A stretch of DNA of 64,000 nucleotides from Streptomyces sp. NBC_00102 (GTDB lineage Bacteria > Actinomycetota > Actinomycetes > Streptomycetales > Streptomycetaceae). Below the pieces are notes generated by a model that ran no database searches, was not told the DNA's origin, and saw only the letters and a program-made list of their open reading frames with translations. The stretch is from assembly GCF_026343115.1 (NCBI RefSeq), contig NZ_JAPEMC010000001.1:6179001-6243000 (forward strand), read 5' to 3'. The translations under genes and the position numbers were made by a program. Numbering within the stretch: the first letter of the stretch is position 1; each line of letters opens with the position of its first letter. Positions 43,219 to 51,146 of the stretch are shown here, piece by piece.

Positions 43219-43875
43219 CTAGCGCTCGCCACTGACAACGTCGGTCCGGGATGTCCGGGCCGGTGTCCGGACACTGCTCAGCGCCACGGGCCGCGGCAGC
43301 ACGATCCGGGCGGGCTCGCGGCGCATGCAGACCCGGGGACGCCGGTCCAGGCCGTTGCCCACCTCCTCGGCCCTGATCCGCCGCAGCCCCTCGGTGAGTT
43401 GGTCCTCGCTCAGCACGGTGAACCCGATGCGCGTGTAGTACGGGGCGTTCCAGGGGACGTCGGAGAAGGTCGTCAGGGTGAGGGCGGTGAGCCCCTGGCT
43501 CTCCGCCCACGCGGCGACGTGGTCGATGAGGGCCCGGCCGATGCCGAGCCGGGCCGCCGAGGGATGGACCGAGACCTGTTCGATGTGGGCGGCGCCGTCC
43601 ACCGGGTCCGCGATCAGATAGCCGACGGGACCGTCGTCCGCAGGGGTGTCGGGACGGGTGTCGGGACGGGTGTCGGGACGGGTGTCGGGACGGGTGTCGG
43701 GATGGGTGGCCACCCAGCAACGCCCGGCGGCCCGGTAACTCTCCAGCAGTTCGAGGGGCGGCGGTTCGTCGTCGGCGACGTCTGCCATTCCGAGGGCTCT
43801 GAACGGTTCCCCTGCGGCGCGCTCGATGTCCTGGAGCCGGCGGAGATCGGAGCGTCTGGCGGAGCGGATGCGCAT
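43219..43875 (-). CDS. GNAT acetyltransferase with repeat-expanded loop
   Basis: A 218-aa GNAT protein: MRIRSARRSDLRRLQDIERAAGEPFRALG (strand 1/helix 1), GYLIADPVDGAAHIEQVSVHPSAARLGIGRALIDHV containing the acetyl-CoA pyrophosphate signature (V-x-P-x-x-x-R-x-G-I-G), and NAPYYTRIGFTVL (motif B). The acceptor is unknown. Between strands 3 and 4 the loop is expanded by a DTRP repeat encoded by five 12-bp units. The ATG at 43875 begins the conserved region. The C-terminal 40 residues are variable and basic. Confidence 0.83.
   Translation of the reverse strand: MRIRSARRSDLRRLQDIERAAGEPFRALGMADVADDEPPPLELLESYRAAGRCWVATHPDTRPDTRPDTRPDTRPDTPADDGPVGYLIADPVDGAAHIEQVSVHPSAARLGIGRALIDHVAAWAESQGLTALTLTTFSDVPWNAPYYTRIGFTVLSEDQLTEGLRRIRAEEVGNGLDRRPRVCMRREPARIVLPRPVALSSVRTPARTSRTDVVSGER
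43646..43705. repeat. 12-bp coding minisatellite, five copies
   Basis: GTGTCGGGACGG is repeated five times in tandem; the fifth copy has one change (GATGG). It lies inside the acetyltransferase gene, keeps frame (12 bp = 4 codons) and encodes the DTRP repeat on the minus strand. Confidence 0.95.
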
Positions 43876-44032
43876 ACGGCCAGTATGGCGAGCACGGGCC
43901 CGCCGGGGTACCGGGACTCCCGAAGTCGGTGAGGGACGAGGCCCGGCCCGCCACCCGCCGCCGCGCCCCGCCGGGCCGCCCGCACTCCTCGCCCGCACGC
44001 CCCTCCCCGCGCGCCCTTCCTCCGCGCCTCTC

Positions 44033-44899
44033 CTACGCCCCCGAGCTCAGCAGATCCTCGGCGGCGCCGTTGGCCGGCTGCGGGGTGCCGGTGGAATCCA
44101 TGGCGAACAGCGGCATCGACACCAGGTCCGCGCGCCGGATGGCCGCCTCCTCGTACCCCGCGAGCGAGAAGAAGATCCCGGACGCGGACTCGCTCAGCGC
44201 GTTCAGCCAGAGGCACTCGATCTCGCGCACCCCGGTCGGGCAGGTCGAGGTCTCGACCTGTGCCAGCGCCCCGTCGGCCCGCAGATCGACGCGCGAAGCC
44301 GGGCGTTCGATCGGCTGGACGACCCCGTGGAAGCCGAGCCAGCCGAGGTACCGACCGGCCGCCGTCACCGCGTCCCGCGCGGTGTGGATGGGCAGGGTCT
44401 GGAAGGGCGGGCGCGGACGGGGCGCGGTGCGGGGGAGCGGGATGCGCGCGGGGGACTCGGCGGCCTCCGGCGCGGTGCTGGTCGCCGGATCCGTGGCGGT
44501 CGCCGGATCCGTACGGGCCCCCGCCCCCGTCTTGGGGCCTGCGTCCGGTGCCGCACCGGTGGTGGCCACGGCAGCCGGATCCGTGGCGGACTCCGTTGCC
44601 GGCGGCCCCACTTCAGGCTCCGTGCCGACTCCGGTGAGGGACTCGGTACGGACGGGGACGCGCAGGACCGTGCCGCAGGGGCAGCCCAGTTCCGGCTGAG
44701 GCCAGTGGTCGTCGCGCCCACAGGCCTCGCAGCGCGCGGTGACCCAGAAGTCCGCCCAGACCCGCTGGACGACCGCGGTCGCGGGCTCCCCGCGCACCGC
44801 ACGCAGGGCGGTCGGGGCGCCGCAGGGGCAGGAGTAGACGGGGATCACGAATGCGTGGTCGCTCAGGCAGCGGGGGCAGCGCACGTGCACAGGTTCCAC
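44033..44899 (-). CDS. Zinc-ribbon protein with possible degenerate nuclease-like domain
   Basis: A 288-aa protein; GTG at 44899 with AGGAGA upstream. The N terminus has two treble-clef or ribbon pairs: VRCPRCLSDH ... YSCPCGAPT and ARCEACGRDDHWPQPELGCPCGTV (eight cysteines in CxxC/CxC pairs). A Thr/Ala/Pro-rich linker of about 75 residues follows. The C-terminal 120 residues read YLGWLGFHGVVQP ... SRVDLRADGALAQVETSTCPTGVREIECLWLNALSES ... GIFFSLAGYEEAAIRRADLVSMPLFAMD, whose order of elements recalls Mrr/PD-(D/E)xK domains with the QxK lysine replaced (VET). This similarity is my inference; no function is established. Confidence 0.6.
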   Translation of the reverse strand: MEPVHVRCPRCLSDHAFVIPVYSCPCGAPTALRAVRGEPATAVVQRVWADFWVTARCEACGRDDHWPQPELGCPCGTVLRVPVRTESLTGVGTEPEVGPPATESATDPAAVATTGAAPDAGPKTGAGARTDPATATDPATSTAPEAAESPARIPLPRTAPRPRPPFQTLPIHTARDAVTAAGRYLGWLGFHGVVQPIERPASRVDLRADGALAQVETSTCPTGVREIECLWLNALSESASGIFFSLAGYEEAAIRRADLVSMPLFAMDSTGTPQPANGAAEDLLSSGA

Positions 44900-45221
44900 A
44901 GTGTCTCCTTCCGCCGGCGCCCGGACAGGACGCGGCGTTCTGTGGGTGACGGGTGACGGGTGACGGGTGACGGGTGGCGGGTGGCGGACGAGGGACGACG
45001 GACGAGGTACCGGGGCGGGGCAGGGGGTGCGGCGCACGCGACTGCGGGGACGCAGCCCCGCCCGTCGCAAGCCCGCACCCATCGTCCCCCCGCAAAGGGT
45101 CCCGGGTCAGGCGATCGGCGCGGTTTCCGGTCGATCCGGGCAATCGGGTCCGCCTCCGGGGTCGCGTTACAGTCGGGGCCGAGCCGGCCCGCAGGCCGGC
45201 CGGGAATCCCGGGGAGGCACC
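44900..45221. other. 322-bp divergent intergenic region with 7-bp tandem repeat
   Basis: Between the zinc-ribbon gene and the 83-aa gene. It contains the repeat listed separately (44943-44987). No promoter boxes or genes are convincing elsewhere in it. Confidence 0.5.
44943..44987. repeat. 7-bp tandem repeat, about six copies
   Basis: GGGTGAC is repeated four times, then GGGTGGC twice, about 45 bp upstream of the zinc-ribbon gene start. The unit length is not a multiple of three and the repeat is outside genes. Confidence 0.85.
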
Positions 45222-45473
45222 GTGCGTCTGAGGGTGGAATTCACCACCGAACCCTTCGATCTGGACGAGGCTCCGGCGCACGCGGTGGTGGCCCGCGAGA
45301 TCATCGGTGCCGCGCCGCTGGACGCGGTGGACGTCGGCCCCTTCGGCAACACCGCGGAGGGCGGCGCCGAGGTGGTGCTCGCCGCCGTGGACGCACTGCT
45401 CCGGCGCACCCTCGACGCCGGGGCCACCCGGATATCGTTCCAGGTCAACGTCATCGCCGAGGGGGAGCGGTGA
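45222..45473 (+). CDS. Small thiamine-binding-like protein (MTH1187/YqgV fold)
   Basis: An 83-aa protein from a GTG with GGGGAGG five bases upstream. The layout is beta-alpha-beta-beta-alpha-beta (VRLRVEFTTEPFDLDE ... EVVLAAVDALLRRTLDAGATRISFQVNVIAEGE), resembling the thiamine-binding MTH1187/YkoF-type fold; this is a pattern-based guess. Its stop overlaps the GTG of the HTH gene. The position at the head of the urate-degradation locus suggests a role there, but none is established. Confidence 0.6.
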   Translation: MRLRVEFTTEPFDLDEAPAHAVVAREIIGAAPLDAVDVGPFGNTAEGGAEVVLAAVDALLRRTLDAGATRISFQVNVIAEGER

Positions 45474-45844
45474 GTAGCGGACCCGCCCCGGACCACCCCC
45501 TGGTCGCCGCCGTGAAGCCGCTGGTGGACGCGATGGGCGCCGAACTCCTGGAGGCAGCCCAGGCCCGGCCGGACGACGTGGTGCTCGCCTGGGAGGGCAG
45601 TGACGTCGTCGCCGTTCGGCTGCCCCAGCTCTCGGAGTCCCTGGACCACATCCTCTCCGCGATGGAGCGGACGTACGGCGGACCGCTGGCCGGACTGGAC
45701 CGCCGGGCGAAACAGTCCGTGGTCCGCGCCCTGGAGGCGCGGGGCGCGTTCGCCGTACGCCACGGGGTGGAGACGGTGGCGAGCGCTCTGGGGGTCAGCC
45801 GCTTCACCGTCTACAACTACCTCAACCGCGAAAAGGGCGACTGA
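45470..45844 (+). CDS. HTH regulator (YheO-type DNA-binding domain)
   Basis: A 124-aa protein. The C-terminal half is a YheO/DauR-type helix-turn-helix: KQSVVRALEARGAFAVRHGVETVASALGVSRFTVYNYLNREKGD. The N-terminal 70 residues (HPLVAAVKPLVDAMGAELLEAAQARPDDVVLAWEGSDVVAVRLPQ) may be a shortened sensor region, replacing the PAS-like domain of YheO. It overlaps the previous gene by 4 bp and precedes uraD by 140 bp, so it is a local candidate regulator of purine degradation, perhaps through the palindrome at 45887. Confidence 0.75.
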   Translation: MSSGPAPDHPLVAAVKPLVDAMGAELLEAAQARPDDVVLAWEGSDVVAVRLPQLSESLDHILSAMERTYGGPLAGLDRRAKQSVVRALEARGAFAVRHGVETVASALGVSRFTVYNYLNREKGD

Positions 45845-45886
45845 GAGCGGCCGACCAGGTGCCTGCGATGCCATGACAGGCCAATT

Positions 45887-45927
45887 TCAACAAACTGTTG
45901 ACGAGGCGTCGGGCGGGGGCGTTAGCT
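45887..45927 (+). promoter_or_regulatory. uraD promoter with palindromic operator
   Basis: The perfect palindrome TCAACA-AAC-TGTTGA (45887-45901) overlaps a -35-like TTGACG (45898-45903). After an 18-bp spacer comes TTAGCT (45922-45927) as -10. The GTG of uraD is 57 bp further. A repressor at this site would block RNA polymerase. Confidence 0.6.
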
Positions 45928-45984
45928 GTTCGCAGCCCGCACGACGCCAAGCGACGTGACAGCGACGATCAGCGCGGAGGCTCC

Positions 45985-46494
45985 GTGACGTCGAGTTCCT
46001 CACCGGGCCTGGCCCGGTTCAACGCCCTGGCGCACGACGAAGTCGCCGACGTACTGCACGAGATCTGCTCCAGCGAGACATGGTGTGCCGCCCTCCTCGC
46101 GCGGCACCCCTGCGCCACCGCGGCCGATCTGCTCACCGCGAGCGACGAGGCCACCGCAGCGCTCTCCCCGGAGGACCTCGCCGAGGCCATGGCCGGTCAT
46201 CCGCCGATCGGGCGGCCACGGCCCGGCGATCCCGCGTCCGCGAGGGAACAGCGGGGCATGGCGGACGCGTCCGACGCCCTCAGGGCCGAGATGCTCGAAC
46301 TGAACCTGGCCTACCAGGAGCGCTTCGGACACGTCTTCCTGATCTGCGCCACCGGCGCCACCGGCGAGCAGATGCGCGACGCCCTGCGGGCCCGCACGGC
46401 GAACACGCCCGAGCGGGAGAGCGCGATCGTGCGCACCGAGCTGGGCAAGATCAACCGTATCCGGCTGACCCGCCTGCTGACCGAAGGGGAGTGA
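45985..46494 (+). CDS. uraD: 2-oxo-4-hydroxy-4-carboxy-5-ureidoimidazoline (OHCU) decarboxylase
   Basis: A 169-aa all-helical protein. FNALAHDEVADVLHEICSSETWCAALLARHPC opens it; the catalytic histidine lies in AMAGHPPIGRP, the substrate contacts are near AREQRGM, and the end has YQERFGHVFLICATGATGEQMRDALRARTANTPERE, the classic OHCU decarboxylase signature. It converts OHCU to (S)-allantoin, the third urate step. The GTG at 45985 has GGAGG five bases upstream. Its stop overlaps the start assigned to uraH. Confidence 0.92.
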   Translation: MTSSSSPGLARFNALAHDEVADVLHEICSSETWCAALLARHPCATAADLLTASDEATAALSPEDLAEAMAGHPPIGRPRPGDPASAREQRGMADASDALRAEMLELNLAYQERFGHVFLICATGATGEQMRDALRARTANTPERESAIVRTELGKINRIRLTRLLTEGE

Positions 46495-46880
46495 CGGTAC
46501 TGAACACCGACACCACCGCCTCGGTGTCCACGCACGTCCTGGACACCAGCATCGGCCGCCCCGCGGCCTCCGTGCCCGTCCGTCTCGCCACCCGCCCCGA
46601 CGCCACCGCCGGCTGGACACCGCTCGGCGGTTCGGTGACCGACACGGACGGCCGTTGCGCGGACCTGCCCGCCCTGCCCGAGGGAACCGCCCAGGTGCGC
46701 CTCGACTTCGACACCGACGCGTACTTCACCAGGGAGACCGACGGACCGGCCGTTCCGCCCGCCGATGGCGGAACGTTCTTTCCCGAGGTCGCGATCACCT
46801 TCACCGTGCGTCCCGGCGAGCACCACCACGTACCGCTGCTGCTCAGCCCGTTCGGCTACTCCGTCTACCGGGGCAGCTGA
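46491..46880 (+). CDS. uraH: 5-hydroxyisourate hydrolase (transthyretin-like)
   Basis: A 129-aa transthyretin-related protein. The N-terminal STHVLDTSIGRPA signature, the Arg-containing RLATRP strand, and the C-terminal HHHVPLLLSPFGYSVYRGS (normally YRGS) end with the catalytic histidines are all present. It hydrolyses 5-hydroxyisourate to OHCU. The GTG at 46491 overlaps the uraD stop but has no room for a ribosome site (AAGGGGA ends one base before); a CTG at 46500 has better spacing and could be the true start. Confidence 0.9.
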   Translation: MTVLNTDTTASVSTHVLDTSIGRPAASVPVRLATRPDATAGWTPLGGSVTDTDGRCADLPALPEGTAQVRLDFDTDAYFTRETDGPAVPPADGGTFFPEVAITFTVRPGEHHHVPLLLSPFGYSVYRGS

Positions 46881-47156
46881 GCGCCTCCCGTCCGCGGGGC
46901 CGCCCCCACCGTCCGTGTGAACCCCGCTCCGCGACGGGGCGGCCCGCCGTACCCGTCCGCGCCCCGTACCCGCACGCGCCTCGCGCCCCGTGTGCGCGGC
47001 AAGTACCACCGCCCCGCCTCCGTCCCCGCGCCTCCGTCCCCGCGCCCCCGCCCCCGCGCCCCCTGTCCCCTGTCCCCGCACCCCTGAGTCCACGCCCCCG
47101 GGCCCGCACCCCTGACGGCGCCGCTTCCCGCTTCCCGCAGAAAGGTCCCGGCACCC
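46881..47156. other. 276-bp C-rich intergenic region before urate oxidase gene
   Basis: The plus strand between uraH and pucL is strongly C-biased, with runs like CCCGCGCCCCCGCCCCCGCG and CCCCTGTCCCC around 47028-47090, which can form G-quadruplex-type structures on the opposite strand. It contains no gene. It breaks what would otherwise be a compact operon. Confidence 0.5.
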
Positions 47157-48125
47157 ATGACCACTCCCGCCCGGCAGTCCCCCGAGGCCACCGCCCCCCG
47201 GCCGCGCACCGTCGTCCTCGGCCAGAACCAGTACGGCAAGGCCGAGAACCGTGTCGTCAAGATCGTGCGGGACGGCGCAACCCACCACATCAAGGACCTG
47301 AACGTCTCGGTCTCCCTCTCGGGCGACCTGGACGAGGTCCACATCTCCGGCGACAACGCCCATGTGCTGCCGACCGACACCATGAAGAACACGGTGTACG
47401 CGTTCGCCAAGGAGCACGGCATCGACTCCGCCGAAGAGTTCGGCATCCACCTCGCCCGGCACTTCGTCTCCTCCCAGTCGGCGATCACCCGGGCCCGCGT
47501 GCGGATCGAGGAGTACGCCTGGGACCGCATCGAGGACCCCACCGACACCGGCCCGGACCGCCCGCGACACTCCTTCGTACGCAAGGGCCAGGAGATCCGT
47601 ACCGCGCAGATCGGTTACGACGGCGAGCGCTGGGAGGTGGTCTCCGGGGTGAAGGACCTCACCGTGCTGAACTCCACCGCGTCCGAGTTCTGGGGCTACG
47701 CCAAGGACAGGTACACCACCCTCAAGGAGGCGTACGACCGCATCCTCGCCACCGACGTCTCCGCCCGGTGGCGCTACAACTGGCACGACGACGCACAGGA
47801 GATGCCCCGTTGGGAGGAGTCCTGGCAGCAGGCCCGCGCCCATCTGCTCCGGGCCTTCTCCGAGACGTACTCCCTCTCGCTCCAGCAGACGCTCCATCAG
47901 ATGGGCGCCCGGGTCGTCGAGAACCGCGAGGAGATCGACGAGATCCGCTTCTCGCTGCCCAACAAGCACCATTTCCTGGTGGACCTGGAGCCGTTCGGGC
48001 TCGACAACGCCTCCAAGGACGGCGCCGTCTACCTCGCCGCCGACCGGCCCTACGGTCTGATCGAGGCCACCGTCCTGCGGGAAGGCGCCCAGCAGTTGAT
48101 CCCGGCAGACCTCACCCACGTCTGA
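47157..48125 (+). CDS. pucL: Urate oxidase (uricase)
   Basis: A 322-aa cofactor-free uricase made of two T-fold halves. QNQYGKAENRVVKIVRDG holds the active-site lysine (K in YGKAENR), VLPTDTMKNTVYAFAKEHG the catalytic threonine, and LPNKHHFLVDLEPFG the histidine of the K-T-H triad. It oxidises urate to 5-hydroxyisourate, linking the xdh products made at 10-15 kb to uraH and uraD. The ATG at 47157 follows GAAAGG at a wide spacing. It is in the same orientation as uraD/uraH. Confidence 0.95.
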   Translation: MTTPARQSPEATAPRPRTVVLGQNQYGKAENRVVKIVRDGATHHIKDLNVSVSLSGDLDEVHISGDNAHVLPTDTMKNTVYAFAKEHGIDSAEEFGIHLARHFVSSQSAITRARVRIEEYAWDRIEDPTDTGPDRPRHSFVRKGQEIRTAQIGYDGERWEVVSGVKDLTVLNSTASEFWGYAKDRYTTLKEAYDRILATDVSARWRYNWHDDAQEMPRWEESWQQARAHLLRAFSETYSLSLQQTLHQMGARVVENREEIDEIRFSLPNKHHFLVDLEPFGLDNASKDGAVYLAADRPYGLIEATVLREGAQQLIPADLTHV

Positions 48126-48196
48126 GCGGCGGAGAGCCCCTCCGTACGGAACCGGCCGCCCGCAGGGCCTTTGGCACACTCACAGAAGGAAGCACG

Positions 48197-49585
48197 ATGA
48201 CCGATCCGGCAGGGCTCCAGCGCCTCGTCATCGAGAATTGCGCGATCGCCACCGTCGACGCGCACGACACCGAGTACGCCGACGGACATGTCGTCGTCGC
48301 GGGCGACCGCATCGAATCCGTCGGCCCGGGCCGCGCACCCGAGGGACTCGCGCACGTGGTCCGCCGCATCGACGGCACCGGCCACCTGGTCACACCCGGG
48401 CTCGTCAACACCCACCACCACTTCTACCAGTGGATCACCCGGGGCCTGGCCACCGACCACAACCTCTTCGACTGGCTCGTCGCGCTCTACCCCACCTGGG
48501 CCCGCATCGACGAGCCCATGGTCCGCGCGGCGGCGCAGGGCTCACTGGCGATGATGGCGCGCGGTGGCGTCACCACCGCGATGGACCACCACTACGTCTT
48601 CCCCCGGGGCTCCGGCGACCTCTCCGGGGCGATCATCGAGGCCGCCCGGAACACGGGCGTACGGTTCACCCTCGCGCGAGGTTCCATGGACCGCGGCGAG
48701 AAGGACGGCGGGCTGCCGCCCGACTTCGCGGTGGAGACGCTCGACGGCGCGCTCGAAGCCACCGCCGCCACCGTCGACGCCCACCACGACCCGTCGTTCG
48801 GTGCGATGACACAAGTAGCTGTCGCGCCCTGTTCACCCTTCTCCGTCTCCACCGAACTGATGCGGCAGGGAGCGGAGTTGGCGCGGGAGAAGGGGGTGCG
48901 GCTGCACACCCACGGTTCGGAGACCGTGGAGGAGGAGCAGTTCTGCAAGGAGCTGTTCGGGATGGGGCCGACCGACTACTTCGAGTCCACCGGCTGGCTC
49001 GGCGGCGACGTGTGGATGGCCCACTGCGTCCACATGAACGACGCCGACATCGCCGCGTTCGCCCGTACCGGTACGGGCGTCGCGCACTGTCCGTCCTCCA
49101 ACGCCCGCCTGGCCGCCGGAATCGCCCGGGTGCCGGACATGCTCGCGGCGGGCGTTCCGGTCGGTCTCGGCGTCGACGGTACCGCCTCGAACGAGTCCGG
49201 CGAACTCCACACCGAACTGCGCAACGCCCTCCTCGTCAACCGCCTGGGTCCGCACAGGCACCGGGCATTGACGTCACGTCAGGCGCTGCGCCTCGGTACG
49301 CACGGCGGGGCCCGGGTGCTCGGGCGCGGCGACCAGACCGGCTCCCTCGAAGCCGGGAAACTCGCCGACCTGGTTCTCTGGCGGATGGACACGCTCGCCC
49401 ACGCCTCCATCGCCGACCCGGTCGCGGCCCTCGTCCTCGGCGCGGCCGCTCCCGTCACCCTGTCCCTCGTCGGGGGCCGGCCGGTCGTGGAGAACGGCCG
49501 GCTGACGACCGTGGACGAGGACGCTGTGGCCGCCGCCACCCGCGCGGAGGCCCGGCGTCTCGCGGAACTCGGCCTCGGGGCCTGA
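48197..49585 (+). CDS. 8-oxoguanine deaminase-like amidohydrolase
   Basis: A 462-aa TRZ/ATZ amidohydrolase. Metal ligands are visible in TPGLVNTHHHFYQW (HxH), the conserved histidine in THGSE, another in WMAHCVHM, and the aspartate in LGVDGTASNES. The FDWLVALYPTWARIDEPMVR region is typical of 8-oxoguanine deaminases. It releases ammonia from 8-oxoguanine to give urate, which feeds the neighbouring uricase; guanine-type substrates cannot be excluded. The ATG at 48197 has GAAGGAAG upstream. It is last in the purine group. Confidence 0.88.
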   Translation: MTDPAGLQRLVIENCAIATVDAHDTEYADGHVVVAGDRIESVGPGRAPEGLAHVVRRIDGTGHLVTPGLVNTHHHFYQWITRGLATDHNLFDWLVALYPTWARIDEPMVRAAAQGSLAMMARGGVTTAMDHHYVFPRGSGDLSGAIIEAARNTGVRFTLARGSMDRGEKDGGLPPDFAVETLDGALEATAATVDAHHDPSFGAMTQVAVAPCSPFSVSTELMRQGAELAREKGVRLHTHGSETVEEEQFCKELFGMGPTDYFESTGWLGGDVWMAHCVHMNDADIAAFARTGTGVAHCPSSNARLAAGIARVPDMLAAGVPVGLGVDGTASNESGELHTELRNALLVNRLGPHRHRALTSRQALRLGTHGGARVLGRGDQTGSLEAGKLADLVLWRMDTLAHASIADPVAALVLGAAAPVTLSLVGGRPVVENGRLTTVDEDAVAAATRAEARRLAELGLGA

Positions 49586-49598
49586 CACTCGGCGAACT

Positions 49599-49633
49599 CC
49601 CGTCCGGCCGCGCAGGGTTTCCGGCCGGACGGG
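49599..49633. terminator. 12-bp perfect hairpin between purine genes and chitosanase
   Basis: CCCGTCCGGCCG pairs with CGGCCGGACGGG around an 11-nt loop. It lies between the deaminase stop and the convergent chitosanase stop. Confidence 0.75.
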
Positions 49634-49659
49634 GTTGCCGGCACAGGGCCGACGACTCG

Positions 49660-50649
49660 TCAGTCGATGTGGTAACTGTCTCCGTACACCTGCCAGTCGA
49701 GCGGCGGGTTCAGGCCGAGATTGCCGTTCCGCAGGAAGACCCGCTGCGCGGTGTCGACCCTGCTCGTGTCCGAGTGGGCCGCCTCCTGCCGCATCGCCCA
49801 GACGCGCGCGTCGAGATAGGCGTCGAGATACACCGTCTCGTCGCCGCCGCTCGACGGTGGCCGGGCCGAGGCGAGGGCCCTGCTGCGGATCGATCCAAAG
49901 CTCGCGCTGTCGTCCCCCTCGCCGTGCATGACGAGCGCGTCGTAGTACGCGAACTGGCCGAGCACACCGAGTCCGTCGGCCTTCGCCTGCTTCACCGCGG
50001 GGTCGAAGTACACCCGGTCGCGCTCGTCGTCCTGCACCTGGCGGAAGACCGGGTCCGTCAGCGCGGCCTCTTCCCACGCGGCGGTGAACCGGGCACCGAG
50101 GCCCTCGTGCGAGTCGGTGCCGTCGACCTCGCGCAGCGCCGGCAGGAACGGCGCGAGGAGGTTGTCGGGCGCGCGCTCGGTGTAGAGCTCCACGACCCCC
50201 AGCATGTCTCCGGTACCGGAACAGAATCCGACGATGCCTCCGGTGTAGCCGCGGCCGTCGCCGATGTCCTCGATGTACTTGTACTGGTCCCGCCAGTCCA
50301 GCGAGGAGTTCTCGGCGCTGGAGACCAGTTGCATGGCGATCTCCTTCTTCGCGGGATCGTCCAGCCCTGTCATGACGGCAGACCCTACCGCCCGTTCCCG
50401 TCGCGGCGTGCCGTGGGCGGGGGAGTCGGCCAGGGCCGTGAACGGGGCCGAGGTGAAGGCGAGTCCGAGGGCGGTGGCCACGGCGACGGCCGGAAGGACG
50501 CTCCGGCGGGGGCCGTCGGGGCGGGCGGTCGCGGCGGCGGTGTCGGTGTCGGTGTCGGTGGTGGTCGCGTCGGCGGGGCCGGGCTCGCATGCAGGGGCGG
50601 GGGAGTGCGGGCGGCGGCGTAACACCGCGTCGAACCGGGAGTGGGGCAC
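49660..50649 (-). CDS. Secreted GH46 chitosanase
   Basis: A 329-aa protein; the GTG at 50649 follows GGAGG by four bases. The exported leader is long: a basic n-region and a Thr/Asp repeat (TTTDTDTDTAAATA) precede the hydrophobic VLPAVAVATALGLAFTSAPFTALA, with cleavage near ALA-DSP. The mature part matches Streptomyces sp. N174 chitosanase almost throughout: SSAENSSLDWRDQYKYIEDIGDGRGYTGGIVGFCSGTG, with the general acid glutamate (AEN) and the catalytic aspartate (GDGRG), then NDERDRVYFDP-like DDERDRVYFDPAVKQAKADG. It is an endo-enzyme on chitosan. Confidence 0.93.
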   Translation of the reverse strand: MPHSRFDAVLRRRPHSPAPACEPGPADATTTDTDTDTAAATARPDGPRRSVLPAVAVATALGLAFTSAPFTALADSPAHGTPRRERAVGSAVMTGLDDPAKKEIAMQLVSSAENSSLDWRDQYKYIEDIGDGRGYTGGIVGFCSGTGDMLGVVELYTERAPDNLLAPFLPALREVDGTDSHEGLGARFTAAWEEAALTDPVFRQVQDDERDRVYFDPAVKQAKADGLGVLGQFAYYDALVMHGEGDDSASFGSIRSRALASARPPSSGGDETVYLDAYLDARVWAMRQEAAHSDTSRVDTAQRVFLRNGNLGLNPPLDWQVYGDSYHID

Positions 50650-51146
50650 CTGTCCTCCAACGGAGACACGTTGATCGTCTGTTCTGCCGCGAGCTTCACA
50701 GGGACCTTGGGTTCCGGCGCCCGTCCACCCGCCCCACCCGCCGCGCGTCACCCGCTCGGACCACATCGGCCCGGCCGGAGCACGGTCGCGGGGGCCCGCC
50801 CCGAAAGCCCCGCACCGCGCGGCTGGCGCGGTGCGGGGCGGTCCCGGGGGGTTGCGGCCAGGAGCGGGGCGGTCGGCGGCGCGGGTGCCGTGGGTGGGCG
50901 CGCTGCTCCGAGGCGCACCGCGAGACCGCGCCGCGCGTGCGGACGCGGGCATGCCCGCTCCGCGGGCCGGCCCAGACCCATGTATCACCCAACGATGTTG
51001 CCCGGCGGCTCGTCACGGGTGGGGAGGGTGAATCACCCGCGCACGGAAGCGCAGGTCGCCGAGGATACGAACCGGCGCGCGCGGAACGGCGCCGGATGAT
51101 CCACGCGCCCGCGGACGCGGGGTTCGACAGGCCCGTCCTGGGCGCG
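50650..51146. other. 497-bp region between the two chitosanase genes
   Basis: No gene is supported; both strands have only composition-driven frames. It contains the promoter of the 3' chitosanase (minus strand) and the hairpin at 50807-50839. The rest is G/C-rich with no clear operator. Confidence 0.5.
50807..50839. terminator. 14-bp perfect hairpin between the chitosanase genes
   Basis: GCCCCGCACCGCGC pairs with GCGCGGTGCGGGGC around GGCTG. It lies about 300 bp past the stop of the lipoprotein chitosanase and 160 bp before the start of the secreted one; the distance from the stop is large for a terminator. Confidence 0.55.

Noticed and set aside
43646..43705. Possible CRISPR-like repeat
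   Set aside because: Units are directly adjacent with no spacers, are only 12 bp and lie in frame in a gene.
46655..48196. N-terminal extension of the deaminase frame over uraH and pucL
   Set aside because: The real genes in other frames have clear motifs; the deaminase starts at 48197 with a good ribosome site.
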